From NCBI GenBank assembly GCA_905209085.1, contig CAJLRM010000002.1, forward strand, positions 372,001 to 436,000: DNA of 64,000 bases, given 5' to 3'. The notes beneath the pieces are model-generated. The model searched no databases. It was not told the origin of the DNA and worked only from the letters and a program-made list of their open reading frames with translations. Position numbers and translations under genes: made by a program. The stretch is from an uncultured Eubacteriales bacterium. GTDB taxonomy: Bacteria; Bacillota; Clostridia; Christensenellales; Borkfalkiaceae. Of this stretch, positions 8,778 through 16,950 are shown one piece after another (position 1 is the stretch's first letter; each line of letters opens with the position of its first letter).

Positions 8778-9857
8778 ATGGAAAATTTTTTAAGTAAATT
8801 CATCTCCTCTCTTAAACCGTATACGGCGGGAGAGCAGCCGCAGGATAAGGCGTACATAAAGCTCAACACCAACGAAAATCCCTATCCGCCCTCCCCGAAG
8901 GCAGCCGAAGCGCTGCGCTCTTTCGATATAAGGAAACTGCCGCTGTATCCCTCCCCGAACGCCGACGTCTTGCGCGAAGCGATCGCAAAAGCGGAAGGGG
9001 TGGAAAAAAACAACGTCTTTTGCGGCAACGGCAGCGACGAAGTGCTCGCGCTCTGTATGCCCGCCTTTTTCGATAAGGAAGGGAAAGGCGCGGCATTTGC
9101 CGATCTCACCTATTCCTTCTATCCCGTGTTCTGCGATTTCTTCTCCGTGCCCTATCGGGTAGTGCCTTTAAAGAACGATTATACGATGGATTTAGAAGCC
9201 CTCACGGCAACGCAGTGTCAGGGCGTACTCATTGCCAACCCCAACGCTCCGACGGGCGTAGGGGTCGAAAGAACGCGTATGGAGGCGTTTGTGCGGGACA
9301 ATCCCCGCAAACTCATCATCGCGGACGAGGCGTATATGGGTTTTTACGGGGAAAGCCTCGCTCCCCTCGTGAAAAAATACGAAAACCTGCTCGTGGTCAA
9401 GACGTTTTCCAAATACTACGCTTTGGCGGGAATCCGCTGCGGGTACGCGATAGGCGGCGAAAGACTGATCGGGGGGCTGTTTGCCGCCAAGGACTGTTTC
9501 AATTCCTATCCGGTGGACGCGCTCTGTCAGGCGGTGTGCGCCGCGGCGATCTCGGACGGGGAATATTATCGGCAAACGGCGAAAAAGGTGATAGAGGAGC
9601 GTGCCCGCGTGCGGGAAGAGCTTATAAAACTCGGCTTTTTCGTACCCGAGAGCGCGTCCAATTTCCTTTTCGCGGGCAGAAAAGACATCGGCGGCGAAGC
9701 CGTCTATAAGGGCTTGAAGGAACGCGGCGTTCTGGTGCGCTTTTGGAATACCGAAAAGCTTAAAGATTTCTGCCGCATCACGGTAGGCACGAGGGAAGAA
9801 AACGACAGATTGCTCTCCGCTTTAAAAGAACTGCTTTCCGCTTTCTGCGCCGTTTGA
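8778..9857 (+). CDS. hisC: Histidinol-phosphate aminotransferase-type PLP enzyme
   Basis: Class I/II aminotransferase. HisC converts imidazole-acetol phosphate and glutamate to histidinol phosphate. IKLNTNENPYPPSP at the N-terminus, NPNAPTG, and the PLP lysine in TFSKYYALAGIRCGY (Lys about 212) are present. The 359-residue length is typical. No other his genes are adjacent, so it could serve another aromatic aminotransfer, for example in tyrosine or phenylalanine synthesis. There is no clear SD before the ATG, although family alignment supports this start. Confidence 0.88.
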   Translation: MENFLSKFISSLKPYTAGEQPQDKAYIKLNTNENPYPPSPKAAEALRSFDIRKLPLYPSPNADVLREAIAKAEGVEKNNVFCGNGSDEVLALCMPAFFDKEGKGAAFADLTYSFYPVFCDFFSVPYRVVPLKNDYTMDLEALTATQCQGVLIANPNAPTGVGVERTRMEAFVRDNPRKLIIADEAYMGFYGESLAPLVKKYENLLVVKTFSKYYALAGIRCGYAIGGERLIGGLFAAKDCFNSYPVDALCQAVCAAAISDGEYYRQTAKKVIEERARVREELIKLGFFVPESASNFLFAGRKDIGGEAVYKGLKERGVLVRFWNTEKLKDFCRITVGTREENDRLLSALKELLSAFCAV

Positions 9858-9953
9858 CTTTTTCGCTTTCGGAAAAACGGTTTTAAAGGACTTTGCAGCC
9901 GCGGCGCCGAAGGGAAGCGCGCACGATACGGGATCGTAGACGGGGGGAATCGT

Positions 9954-11048
9954 ATGCGAGTATGGAAACTTTATGATTTGAATATTGCAAAAAAATGCAA
10001 TTTCAGCTCTTCCTTGAAAGAGATGAACGCGTTTTTTTCCGCCCATAAAATGACTTATCGCCTTCCCGCTTTTCATATGAAAATGTACGGGCTGATACTC
10101 AATCGGCTCGAAAGGGAGCCCGAAAAATCGTCGGTGGATAACGTGGCGGCGTCGCTTGCGTCGAGAGATGACAAGACCCGGGAAAAACTCTGCGCCCGCT
10201 ACCCGCATTTTTCCGCCTATTACGAGGAGGGAGAGGGCGAGTGGAAGAATTATACGGGCGAACTTTCCGAGGGCGTAGAGCCCGTTTGGAAAGAAGAGAG
10301 GGATAACCGCCGCGAGATAGAAGAGATCCTTTTGAAATATCCGCGCACTTTTCATTTTTCACTGTTCGACTATTCCCTGCACGGCGTTCGCTTTTCGGAC
10401 GAAGCGGAGGGGAGCTGTTATTTTCTGCGCGGCTGGGATGACGGAAACAAATACACCAATCTCACGCTGGCGTTAAAGGCGGAGCCTTCCGACGCCTGGC
10501 GGGAGGAGGAAAATCGAATTCTCGGATTATTCGAGGAATACTTTTTCTGTAAAGTGGTGCAGCGGGGCGTGAAGATCGCCCTCGACGAAGAAGAGCGGCT
10601 CCAAAGGGAAAGCGTGCGGAGAAAAGCGAAAATAATCGCGCACGAGATCGACAGGCAGACGAAGAAGGGGCTGTGTCTGAAAAAATATCGGGAAACGTAC
10701 GTATCGGATCCGACGTATACCATCGGCAAAAGCCTCAAAGCGCATTTCAAAGGCTTTCCCAAGCCTGAATACAAAAACGGTCACTATACATTTGAAAAAC
10801 GGGATAGGTGGAACAATATTTTTCGATTGGAGATAGATAATCCGCCGCTCTATCGCACCGTATACTCCGAATGGAGTTACGAGGGCGTAGGATTCTTGTT
10901 CCGGTTTTCCCTGCCCTCCTATGCGCCGAAAACGCAGGAAGAGCTGGACGCCTATCTTTCCGACGTCGCGACGTGCCTCGGACGGGCGGAGAATCTCGTC
11001 CCTCAACTCGGCGCACTGTACCCGCCCTATCCGGAATGGATACCGTAG
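9954..11048 (+). CDS. Hypothetical protein, 364 aa
   Basis: I do not recognise this protein. It is soluble, rich in Lys, Glu, Tyr and Trp, with no signal peptide or membrane segment. A long basic-acidic helix (about residues 205-240, DEEERLQRESVRRKAK) separates an N-terminal half from a C-terminal region rich in aromatic residues. GGGGGG lies a few bases before the ATG. The coding strand and codon pattern resemble neighbouring real genes. Confidence 0.7.
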   Translation: MRVWKLYDLNIAKKCNFSSSLKEMNAFFSAHKMTYRLPAFHMKMYGLILNRLEREPEKSSVDNVAASLASRDDKTREKLCARYPHFSAYYEEGEGEWKNYTGELSEGVEPVWKEERDNRREIEEILLKYPRTFHFSLFDYSLHGVRFSDEAEGSCYFLRGWDDGNKYTNLTLALKAEPSDAWREEENRILGLFEEYFFCKVVQRGVKIALDEEERLQRESVRRKAKIIAHEIDRQTKKGLCLKKYRETYVSDPTYTIGKSLKAHFKGFPKPEYKNGHYTFEKRDRWNNIFRLEIDNPPLYRTVYSEWSYEGVGFLFRFSLPSYAPKTQEELDAYLSDVATCLGRAENLVPQLGALYPPYPEWIP

Positions 11049-11174
11049 AACAAAGCTTTTCCCCCTTAAAAGCGGGACAAAGATAGGGCGGCGCGGCCAT
11101 TTTGAATTTTAAGCGAGGGACCGCCGCTCTGCGGATAAACGGGGCGCGGGAAGCCCTGAAAGGAGTTGAAAGAA

Positions 11175-11681
11175 ATGGAATGTTCCCTCCGACAATGGAG
11201 AATCGAAGACGCCGCCGATCTTGCCGCGGCGATCGACAATCAAAACGTACAGGACAATTTGCGCGACGGTCTGCCTTATCCGTATACGGAAAGCGACGCA
11301 GTCGATTTCATCCGTTCGATGCTTGCGGCGGAGAAAGACTCCGTGTTTTCGTTTGCCATCGTCGTGAAAGATAAAGTCGTCGGCAGTATCGGCGCTTTCC
11401 GTAAAGAGAATATCCACTCCAAAACGGCGGAAATAGGATATTATATCGCCGAGCCGTATTGGGGGCGGGGAATCGGAACAAGCGCCGTAAAGCAGATTTG
11501 CGAATACGTGTTTGAGCACACGGACATTATTCGGCTCTTTGCGGAGCCGTTTGCCCGAAACGCCGCTTCCTGCCGAATCCTGGAAAAGAGCGGATTCACG
11601 TGCGAGGGCACGCTGAGGAGCAACGCCTTTAAAAACGGAAGGGTGCTGGATATGAAGATGTACGCTCTCCTGAAAGCGTAA
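11175..11681 (+). CDS. RimJ/RimL-type GNAT acetyltransferase
   Basis: 168 residues from the ATG at 11175. The alternative TTG at 11166 overlaps the spacing of AGGAG (11161-11165) and is rejected. LRQWRIEDAADLA begins the fold, AEIGYYIAEPYWGRGIGTSAV carries the acetyl-CoA loop (split here: AEIGYYIAEPYW, then GRGIGTSAV), and NAASCRILEKSGF is the typical helix after beta5. Relatives acetylate ribosomal-protein N-termini or small amines; the substrate here is unknown. Confidence 0.85.
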   Translation: MECSLRQWRIEDAADLAAAIDNQNVQDNLRDGLPYPYTESDAVDFIRSMLAAEKDSVFSFAIVVKDKVVGSIGAFRKENIHSKTAEIGYYIAEPYWGRGIGTSAVKQICEYVFEHTDIIRLFAEPFARNAASCRILEKSGFTCEGTLRSNAFKNGRVLDMKMYALLKA

Positions 11682-11720
11682 GCCCGTAACAGAACGCGCA
11701 AGGGCGCTTGGGGACGCGTT

Positions 11721-11740
11721 CCGACTGCTTCGGCAGACGG
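11721..11740 (+). terminator. TTCG-loop hairpin after GNAT gene
   Basis: CCGACTGC-TTCG-GCAGACGG, one A-A mismatch. A pyrimidine/T tract (TTCTCTTTTTT) follows about 18 nt later. A further GAACGCG/CGCGTTC pair lies just upstream. Confidence 0.4.
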
Positions 11741-12074
11741 AAAATACCCGTTGCCTTCTCTTTTTTAAAAACAGATAAAAAATAGGCGAATGATGATATC
11801 TAACAGCGAATCGTGAAATGGCGCAAATCTGCATAAATTCTATGTTTCAGCCACTTTCACATTCTGATGGTGGTGGCTATAAAAATGCCATTTGATACTT
11901 TTTTGACGCCCAAGCTTACAAAGGAAAGATATAAAGAGATATAATTAGATTTATAGTGATACACGAAAAATTTTGTATTTAAGCCACTTTGCGGCAATAT
12001 TTATGAACACTTATAAGAAGATAAAAAGCTAAAAACAACGATTCAACCAATAAAAAACTACGTAAAAAAAACCT
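11741..12074. other. AT-rich stretch without a gene
   Basis: From about 11765 the base composition drops sharply below its GC-richer surroundings. AGCCACTTT occurs twice (about 11850 and 11980). A TTGACG-like box occurs near 11902. No open frame of note. The following gene has no SD. Confidence 0.5.
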
Positions 12075-13361
12075 ATGAGTATAAGCGACATTCTTTTCGG
12101 CTGCGAGGTGCGGGAGGGGAGCCTCACTACCTTGCCCGCGCTGTTGAAAGCCCGTTTCCCTTACGGAAACTATCTCGTACTCACCGACGAAGAAAGCGCC
12201 CTGGCGCTCGGAAAGGTCTTAAAGAAGATTTTAAAAAAACTCGTGCTCGTGATAGGAGAAGGCGAGGACGTTCTGCCTCTGTTTGCCTCGCCCGACGCCG
12301 TCACGTGCGTGCTCGGCGCGGGAAAAGCCGTAAGCGCGGCGAGATATTTTGCCTGCGCGAGGTCGCTGCCTTTTGTCGCGGTTTCGCTTTCCTGCAAACC
12401 CGAGGGACTTCTTCGCGGCACGGTCACGGTGACGGCGGGAGGAAAGCGAGCGGAATATCCCGTTCCGCCTCCCCATCTCGTTTTTGCCGATTCGGAAAAA
12501 ATGTGCGAAAACAGGGAGGGAATACGGCTTGCGCAAACCTTTCTGCTCGCCTCAAAGCTTTCGCTCTTTTCCTTTGAAGCGGGGCGCCTTCTTAAACTGC
12601 AAAGCGCGCAAGACAAAAACGAAAACTGCCGGGAAAATTCTCCGATCGCGGAAGGCGCGGGAAATCCGCGTCGCGCTTCGGAAAACAGAGGGCGGGCGCT
12701 TTCCGACGCAAACGGGGATGGGCTTTTTTCGCTCCTCTCCGCCGCCTGCGCGTTTTTCGGCGAATCGGTAAGGGAGGAAAAAGAAAAGAGCGGGGAAGCG
12801 GCTTGTTCAGAGGAGCGAAAAGAGGAAAGCGTGTTTTCCCCGCAGGCTGCGGAGGCGCTTTTTCGGGCGGTACTGACGGCGGAATACTGTTTCCGCTCGG
12901 GGTTTCCGGAAGGGGAAATCTTTTGTTTTGCCTCTCTCGCTTCGCGGTTTTTTAAACGGCCTTTCGAAAAAGTACTGTTTCCGTGCGCGTGCGCGCTGGC
13001 GGAGCTGTACGCGCTCTTTTTTGACGGCGGATTTTATCGGGGCGGCAAAGTAGATTATAACGCGAGGTTAAAGGAAGCGGAAACGCTCGCCGAAAAAACG
13101 GGTTTTTTTGCGGATTCCGCCTATATTCCCACGGCGGAAGAGCTGAAAGGGTATGCGGAAAATTTCGACGAATGCAAAAAAATTCTCTCGGAAAAAATCG
13201 CTGGTATCGAAGAAAAAATAGAGAAGCATAAAAAACGAGCGGAGGATATCTTTTCGAAAACGGAGAAAAACGCGCTCGGAAAAATTTTGCGGCTGTTGCC
13301 GGAGCTTTCCCTTTCGACATACGGGATTGCGGCGCTTATGCGGGATTTTTCCCTGCTATGA
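12075..13361 (+). CDS. Degenerate glycerol-1-phosphate dehydrogenase-like protein
   Basis: 428 residues. The N-terminal half has the dinucleotide-binding pattern of iron-type alcohol dehydrogenase/dehydroquinate synthase-like enzymes: YLVLTDEES, VLGAGKAVSAARYFA (about 78-92) and PFVAVSL. Then come a low-complexity Glu/Lys/Asn insertion (about 178-255) and a helical C-terminal half. In AraM-type enzymes that half carries His residues for the metal (SGSEH and HGE-like motifs). Here the matching segments read RSGFPEGE and PFEKVLF, so the metal ligands seem lost. The next gene is a NagD/AraL-like phosphatase, the pairing known from Bacillus araL-araM. A non-catalytic role is possible. There is no SD before this ATG. 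Confidence 0.55.
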   Translation: MSISDILFGCEVREGSLTTLPALLKARFPYGNYLVLTDEESALALGKVLKKILKKLVLVIGEGEDVLPLFASPDAVTCVLGAGKAVSAARYFACARSLPFVAVSLSCKPEGLLRGTVTVTAGGKRAEYPVPPPHLVFADSEKMCENREGIRLAQTFLLASKLSLFSFEAGRLLKLQSAQDKNENCRENSPIAEGAGNPRRASENRGRALSDANGDGLFSLLSAACAFFGESVREEKEKSGEAACSEERKEESVFSPQAAEALFRAVLTAEYCFRSGFPEGEIFCFASLASRFFKRPFEKVLFPCACALAELYALFFDGGFYRGGKVDYNARLKEAETLAEKTGFFADSAYIPTAEELKGYAENFDECKKILSEKIAGIEEKIEKHKKRAEDIFSKTEKNALGKILRLLPELSLSTYGIAALMRDFSLL

Positions 13362-13440
13362 AATTTTTATTGAATTTCACGTTTTCCCGCTTTTAGGAAA
13401 AATCGGGCGCAAAGCCTTATCGCAGAAAGGAAAGAGAACT

Positions 13441-14235
13441 ATGACGACAATAGGCGAACTTTTGAAAAAAACGAAAATTTTTCTCCTCGATATGGACGGC
13501 ACCGTCTATTTCGACGACACACCGATAGGAGAGATGCAGACGACTCTCCGACTGCTTCGCCGCGCGGGGAAAAAGCTGGTGTACTGCACGAACAATTCCT
13601 CAAAAACGTCCGGGGAGTACAGGGAAAAGCTGAAACGAATCGGGCTTTGGGAAAACGGCGACATGGTGTATACCTCCGCGATGGCGACGATAGAGTATCT
13701 CAAACGCCAACACGCGGGAAAATCCGCATACGTATTGGCGCGGGAGGAAGTGAAGTCGGAGTTTGAGGCGGCGGGAATCCCTCTGACAGAAGAAAAACCC
13801 GACGTCTGCGTGCTCGCATACGATACGGCGCTCACGTTCGAAAAATTAAAAAAGTTCAACGAATTTTTAGTGCGGGGCAGTTTTTACGCGGCGACTCATC
13901 CCGATACCGTCTGTCCCGCGCTCCCCGTTTCCGCGCCCGACGTAGGCTCGTTTATCGAGCTGTTGAAATGTTCTTCCGGACGGACTCCCGACGTCGTCTG
14001 CGGAAAACCTTACGAAGTGATGGGGGATGCTTTGAGCGGCGTCCTGCACGCCGAAAAAAGCGAAATTGCCATGGTGGGCGACAGATTGCACACGGATATC
14101 CGCTTTGCAAACAATAACGGCTTTACCGCCGTTTTGGTGCTTTCGGGCGAAACGGACGCGGACATGGTGCCCGCTTCTTCCGATACGCCCGACCTGATTT
14201 TGAACTCTTTAAACGATCTGACAGACTATCTGTGA
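13441..14235 (+). CDS. HAD-IIA hydrolase, NagD/AraL-like sugar phosphatase
   Basis: 264 residues from ATG 13441, chosen because AGAAAGGAAAGAG precedes it; a longer upstream frame overlaps the previous gene. Motif I is FLLDMDGTVYFDD (Asp17, Asp19), motif II YCTNNSS, the CGKPYEVM lysine and motif III MVGDRLHTDI, so all HAD catalytic residues are present. The large C2 cap places it in the NagD/AraL group, which removes phosphate from sugar phosphates and glycerol phosphates. It sits 79 bp after the dehydrogenase-like gene. Confidence 0.9.
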   Translation: MTTIGELLKKTKIFLLDMDGTVYFDDTPIGEMQTTLRLLRRAGKKLVYCTNNSSKTSGEYREKLKRIGLWENGDMVYTSAMATIEYLKRQHAGKSAYVLAREEVKSEFEAAGIPLTEEKPDVCVLAYDTALTFEKLKKFNEFLVRGSFYAATHPDTVCPALPVSAPDVGSFIELLKCSSGRTPDVVCGKPYEVMGDALSGVLHAEKSEIAMVGDRLHTDIRFANNNGFTAVLVLSGETDADMVPASSDTPDLILNSLNDLTDYL

Positions 14236-14677
14236 TTCTTCCCAAAAGTATATTTTTATGGGGACAGGTCTGCGGCGGAGGGTAAACTGTGTTTCGCGTA
14301 AAAAAGGATAGACGCTGTGTTTCGGATGGATATAAAAATGCTTAGAATATTACTTATAGAAAAAACAGAGTTGCGGATAAGAAAGTCAAAAATCGTGACG
14401 GGACGCAAGGATAGGAAAACGATGAAAGGAGAGCGCGCGCGATAGAAAGAGGGTAGAAAACAGGGACGGAAGGATAGAAACAGAGAGGAAAAGAAAAAAT
14501 GGCGGAGAATAGGAATCGCGGAGAATGGGAAAAGAAGAAACGGGGCGTCCGGGAGGGGCGGAAAAAGAAATTTCCGACATATAGCGGGTAAGAGAGAAGA
14601 AAAACGCGAAAAAGTGTTTGAAAGTCGGTTTTTTTGCGGTACATATATAGTATAGGATGTAAAAGGGAGGTTTTACA
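14236..14677. other. Purine-biased spacer before the sigma operon
   Basis: 442 bp. From about 14380 to 14610 the plus strand is strongly A+G rich. The minus-strand open frame it produces is low-complexity Phe/Ser/Pro and is not believed. The last 60 bp hold the operon promoter and SD (GGGAGG at about 14665-14670). Confidence 0.5.
14616..14641 (+). promoter_or_regulatory. Candidate SigB/SigF-like promoter of the partner-switch operon
   Basis: GTTTGA (14616-14621), then 15 nt, then CGGTAC (14637-14642). This resembles GTTTAA-N12/15-GGGTAT and would allow autoregulation by the operon's own sigma factor. A TATAGT is present downstream, but its nearest TTGAAA is 22 nt away, so a SigA reading fits less well. 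Confidence 0.35.
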
Positions 14678-14986
14678 ATGAAAGAGCTTCAAGTGAAGGG
14701 CGCGGCGGACGGCAAACTGAGCATCGCGTTGAACGGGGATATCGACTCGGGCAACGCGGACGAATTTTATGCCGAAACCATGGCCGCCTATAAGGAAAAT
14801 CCCGCGGACATCGTCTTTGAATGCGGGGAACTGAATTTTATCGACAGCACTACCCTGGGTACCTTCGTCAAAATTTTGAAGACCGCAAAAACGGACGGAC
14901 ACAGCCTGGCGCTCAGAAATTTGCAGCCGAAAATCAAGAAATTATTTTTGATTTGTTCCCTCAACACGATTATGGAGATTGAATAA
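14678..14986 (+). CDS. Anti-anti-sigma factor (STAS domain), SpoIIAA/RsbV-like
   Basis: 102-residue STAS domain. Such proteins release a sigma factor by binding its anti-sigma kinase and are switched off by phosphorylation of a conserved serine, here in FIDSTTLGTFVKI (about residue 58). The start follows GGGAGG by about seven bases. Two bases separate its stop from the next gene, and the sigma factor gene follows, so this is the antagonist of the local module. Confidence 0.88.
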   Translation: MKELQVKGAADGKLSIALNGDIDSGNADEFYAETMAAYKENPADIVFECGELNFIDSTTLGTFVKILKTAKTDGHSLALRNLQPKIKKLFLICSLNTIMEIE

Positions 14987-14988
14987 GC

Positions 14989-15345
14989 ATGGAAAAATTT
15001 TCTCTTTCTCTGCCTTTGTCAAACGAATATCTCACGACGGTGCGGCTTGCGACGGGCGGACTTTGCTCGTTGGCGGGCTTTGACGTGGACTGCGCGGAGG
15101 ATTTCAAGGTGTGCGTCACCGAAAGCCTCCTGATCCTCAAACGCAACGGATTTCGCGCCGCTTTTATCGAATTCGAAGTGGGGGAAACGCTCTCCTGCTC
15201 GGTCGCGGGCAGCGAAGCGGGGAATCCCGAGGAAAAGAGCGCGGACGACGAAATTTCTTACGCGCTTTTGAACGCTTTGCTGGGCAATGCGGAGTTTGTA
15301 AAAAACGAAGCGGGGCTGGTGCAGAAAATTTCTTTTCAGGCGTAA
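14989..15345 (+). CDS. Anti-sigma-factor-like protein without ATP-binding boxes
   Basis: 118 residues. The N-terminus (LPLSNEYLTTVRLATGGLCS, then AGFDVDCAEDFKVCVTESL) matches the start of SpoIIAB/RsbW kinases. In active kinases the next residues are an N-box such as SEACTNA with a Mg/ATP-binding Asn; here it is TESLLIL. The glycine-rich G1/G2 boxes are also missing, and the C-terminal 50 residues are short and acidic. It sits exactly where the anti-sigma factor belongs, between STAS and sigma genes. It may bind sigma or the STAS protein without phosphorylating it. Confidence 0.7.
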   Translation: MEKFSLSLPLSNEYLTTVRLATGGLCSLAGFDVDCAEDFKVCVTESLLILKRNGFRAAFIEFEVGETLSCSVAGSEAGNPEEKSADDEISYALLNALLGNAEFVKNEAGLVQKISFQA

Positions 15346-15385
15346 AAACGCTCCAAAAAAAGCAGAGGATGACGGGATTTCCATT

Positions 15386-16123
15386 ATGGCAGAAGAAAAC
15401 GTAAACGAGCTGTTTCAGCAATACAAGGAAACGGGCGACAAATCCGTCCGCAATAAAATCGCCGAGAAGTATCTCTACATAGCCGAAATTCTCGCCAAAA
15501 AGTTCGTGGGACGGGGGGTGGAATACGACGATTTGAAGCAGGTGGCGTCGATGGCTCTCCTTCGCGGCATCGACCGTTTCGATCCGTCGATGGGAATGCA
15601 GTTCACCACCTTCATCACCCCCACCATCACGGGAGAAATCAAAAATTATTTCCGGGATAAATCGCGTATCGTCAAGCTGCCGCGCCGTTTGAGCGAAATC
15701 AGCGCCGCCGTGCGCACCTTTACCTCGGAATACGAGAATACTCACGGCGTCAAGCCGAGCATACGCGAGATAGCAAAAAAGCTCTCCCTTTCCGAGGAAG
15801 AAGTGGTGCGCGCGCTGGAAGTGGGGGGCACCGTTTCCCTCGACGGCGTGGCGAGTTCGGGAGAAGACGACAGCGAACATTCGCTGTACGCGCTCATCCC
15901 CGACAACGACGACAGATACGAGCGGCTGGAAATAAAAGACGCCTTGCGTTCGGCTATGAAGGATTTATCGGAAACGGAGCGGGCGCTGATCAAGTATCGC
16001 TATGTGGACGAATTATCCCAGAGCGAAACGGCGCGGCGACTGGGCGTGTCGCAGATGTTCGTTTCGAGAATGGAAAGAAAACTTCTCTTAAAGCTTCGGG
16101 AAAATTTACAGGATTCCGTATAA
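15386..16123 (+). CDS. RNA polymerase sigma factor, SigB/SigF/SigG group
   Basis: 245 residues. Region 2 contains YDDLKQVASMALLRGIDRF and TTFITPTITGEIKNYFRD, the polymerase-binding and -10 recognition helices. Region 3 carries RLSEISAAVRTF, and region 4 has YVDELSQSETARRLGVSQMF, the -35 recognition helix-turn-helix. This is the sigma-70 group used for general stress or forespore programmes. Its operon order (STAS, anti-sigma-like, sigma) is that of spoIIA and sigB, so the exact paralogue is not certain. Confidence 0.9.
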   Translation: MAEENVNELFQQYKETGDKSVRNKIAEKYLYIAEILAKKFVGRGVEYDDLKQVASMALLRGIDRFDPSMGMQFTTFITPTITGEIKNYFRDKSRIVKLPRRLSEISAAVRTFTSEYENTHGVKPSIREIAKKLSLSEEEVVRALEVGGTVSLDGVASSGEDDSEHSLYALIPDNDDRYERLEIKDALRSAMKDLSETERALIKYRYVDELSQSETARRLGVSQMFVSRMERKLLLKLRENLQDSV

Positions 16124-16441
16124 GAGCGGCGGCGAAAATCTTTTCGGCGGTTTTTTGAGATTTGCGGAAGAGATAAAACCTTTTTCCGCCATATACGCGG
16201 ACGAAGCGGCGTTGCTGCATCAAGGGAAACTCCGCGAAAAGGCGAATTAAAAGCTTCTTTCGCCGTTCGCAGCGGAAAAAACAAAAAAGCGGCGGAAAAG
16301 CGCCTTTCTTTCGGCTCTTTTCCGTTGAGAGCCGCGAATGTTTTGCGGCATAGCCGCAAGCGTTTCCAAAGGGGCGGCGCGGCTTTTCGGGAGGAAACAG
16401 AACGCAAAGAGGACTTTCAAAAGGACAGGGGGAAGAGAAGG
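16124..16441. other. Spacer after sigma gene
   Basis: 318 bp. It contains one weak terminator (16133-16156). The upstream extension of the following reading frame lacks an SD and is not taken as coding. Confidence 0.5.
16133..16156 (+). terminator. Weak terminator of the sigma operon
   Basis: CGAAAATCTTTTCG self-pairs into a short stem, followed after four bases by six T residues. Confidence 0.35.
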
Positions 16442-16855
16442 ATGAAAACTTCGGAAATAACGGCAATTTTTGACGCGGACCTTGCGCGGGTATGGGAGGC
16501 TGTGACGAACAACGCCGATTGCGGATGGCGTTCCGATCTGTCTGGCATAGAGATCACGGGGGAAAATACGTTCACCGAGTTTGCGAACAACGGTTTCCCC
16601 ACGTATTTCACGATCACCGAGAAGCGGGAACACGAGCTCTACGAACTCGATATAGACAATAAAAATTTTTTCGGGCATTGGACGGGCAAATTCCGCGCGT
16701 TGGAAGGCGGCGGGACGGAAGTGACGTTTACGGAGTCGCTGCGCGTCAAAAATCCGCTGATGAGGGCGCTTGCCGCTCTGTTTATGAACGTAAGAAAATT
16801 TCAGCTGCGCTACGCCGAGGATTTAAGCGCAAAGCTGAAAGAGGATAAGAACTGA
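16442..16855 (+). CDS. SRPBCC (START-like) ligand-binding domain protein
   Basis: 137 residues from ATG 16442, which follows GAGAAGG; the longer upstream frame is ignored. The order beta-helix-beta with AIFDADLARVWEAVTNN at the start, a hydrophobic-pocket middle section and a long C-terminal helix (KNPLMRALAALFMNVRKF) is typical of polyketide-cyclase/AHSA1-type domains. Such proteins bind or modify small hydrophobic ligands. The ligand is unknown. Confidence 0.75.
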   Translation: MKTSEITAIFDADLARVWEAVTNNADCGWRSDLSGIEITGENTFTEFANNGFPTYFTITEKREHELYELDIDNKNFFGHWTGKFRALEGGGTEVTFTESLRVKNPLMRALAALFMNVRKFQLRYAEDLSAKLKEDKN

Positions 16856-16904
16856 CGCTTTTCGGATCTTTCCCGAAAGGAAAAGCGAAAAAAGCCGCTT
16901 TTCC
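16856..16904 (+). promoter_or_regulatory. Mutually exclusive hairpins before HATPase gene
   Basis: Segment A CGCTTTTC (16856-16863) can pair with B GAAAAGCG (16880-16887), and B can instead pair with C CGCTTTTCC (16896-16904). The A:B or B:C choice is the layout of an attenuator, but only a short T-tract follows C. Confidence 0.3.
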
Positions 16905-16950
16905 ATTTTCGGGCGGCGAAAAGACGGGGCTTTTGCAAGGAGGCGGAAGC

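Noticed and set aside
14354..14902. Minus-strand frame opposite the STAS gene
   Set aside because: Low-complexity Phe/Ser/Pro product caused by the purine bias; overlaps a certain gene.
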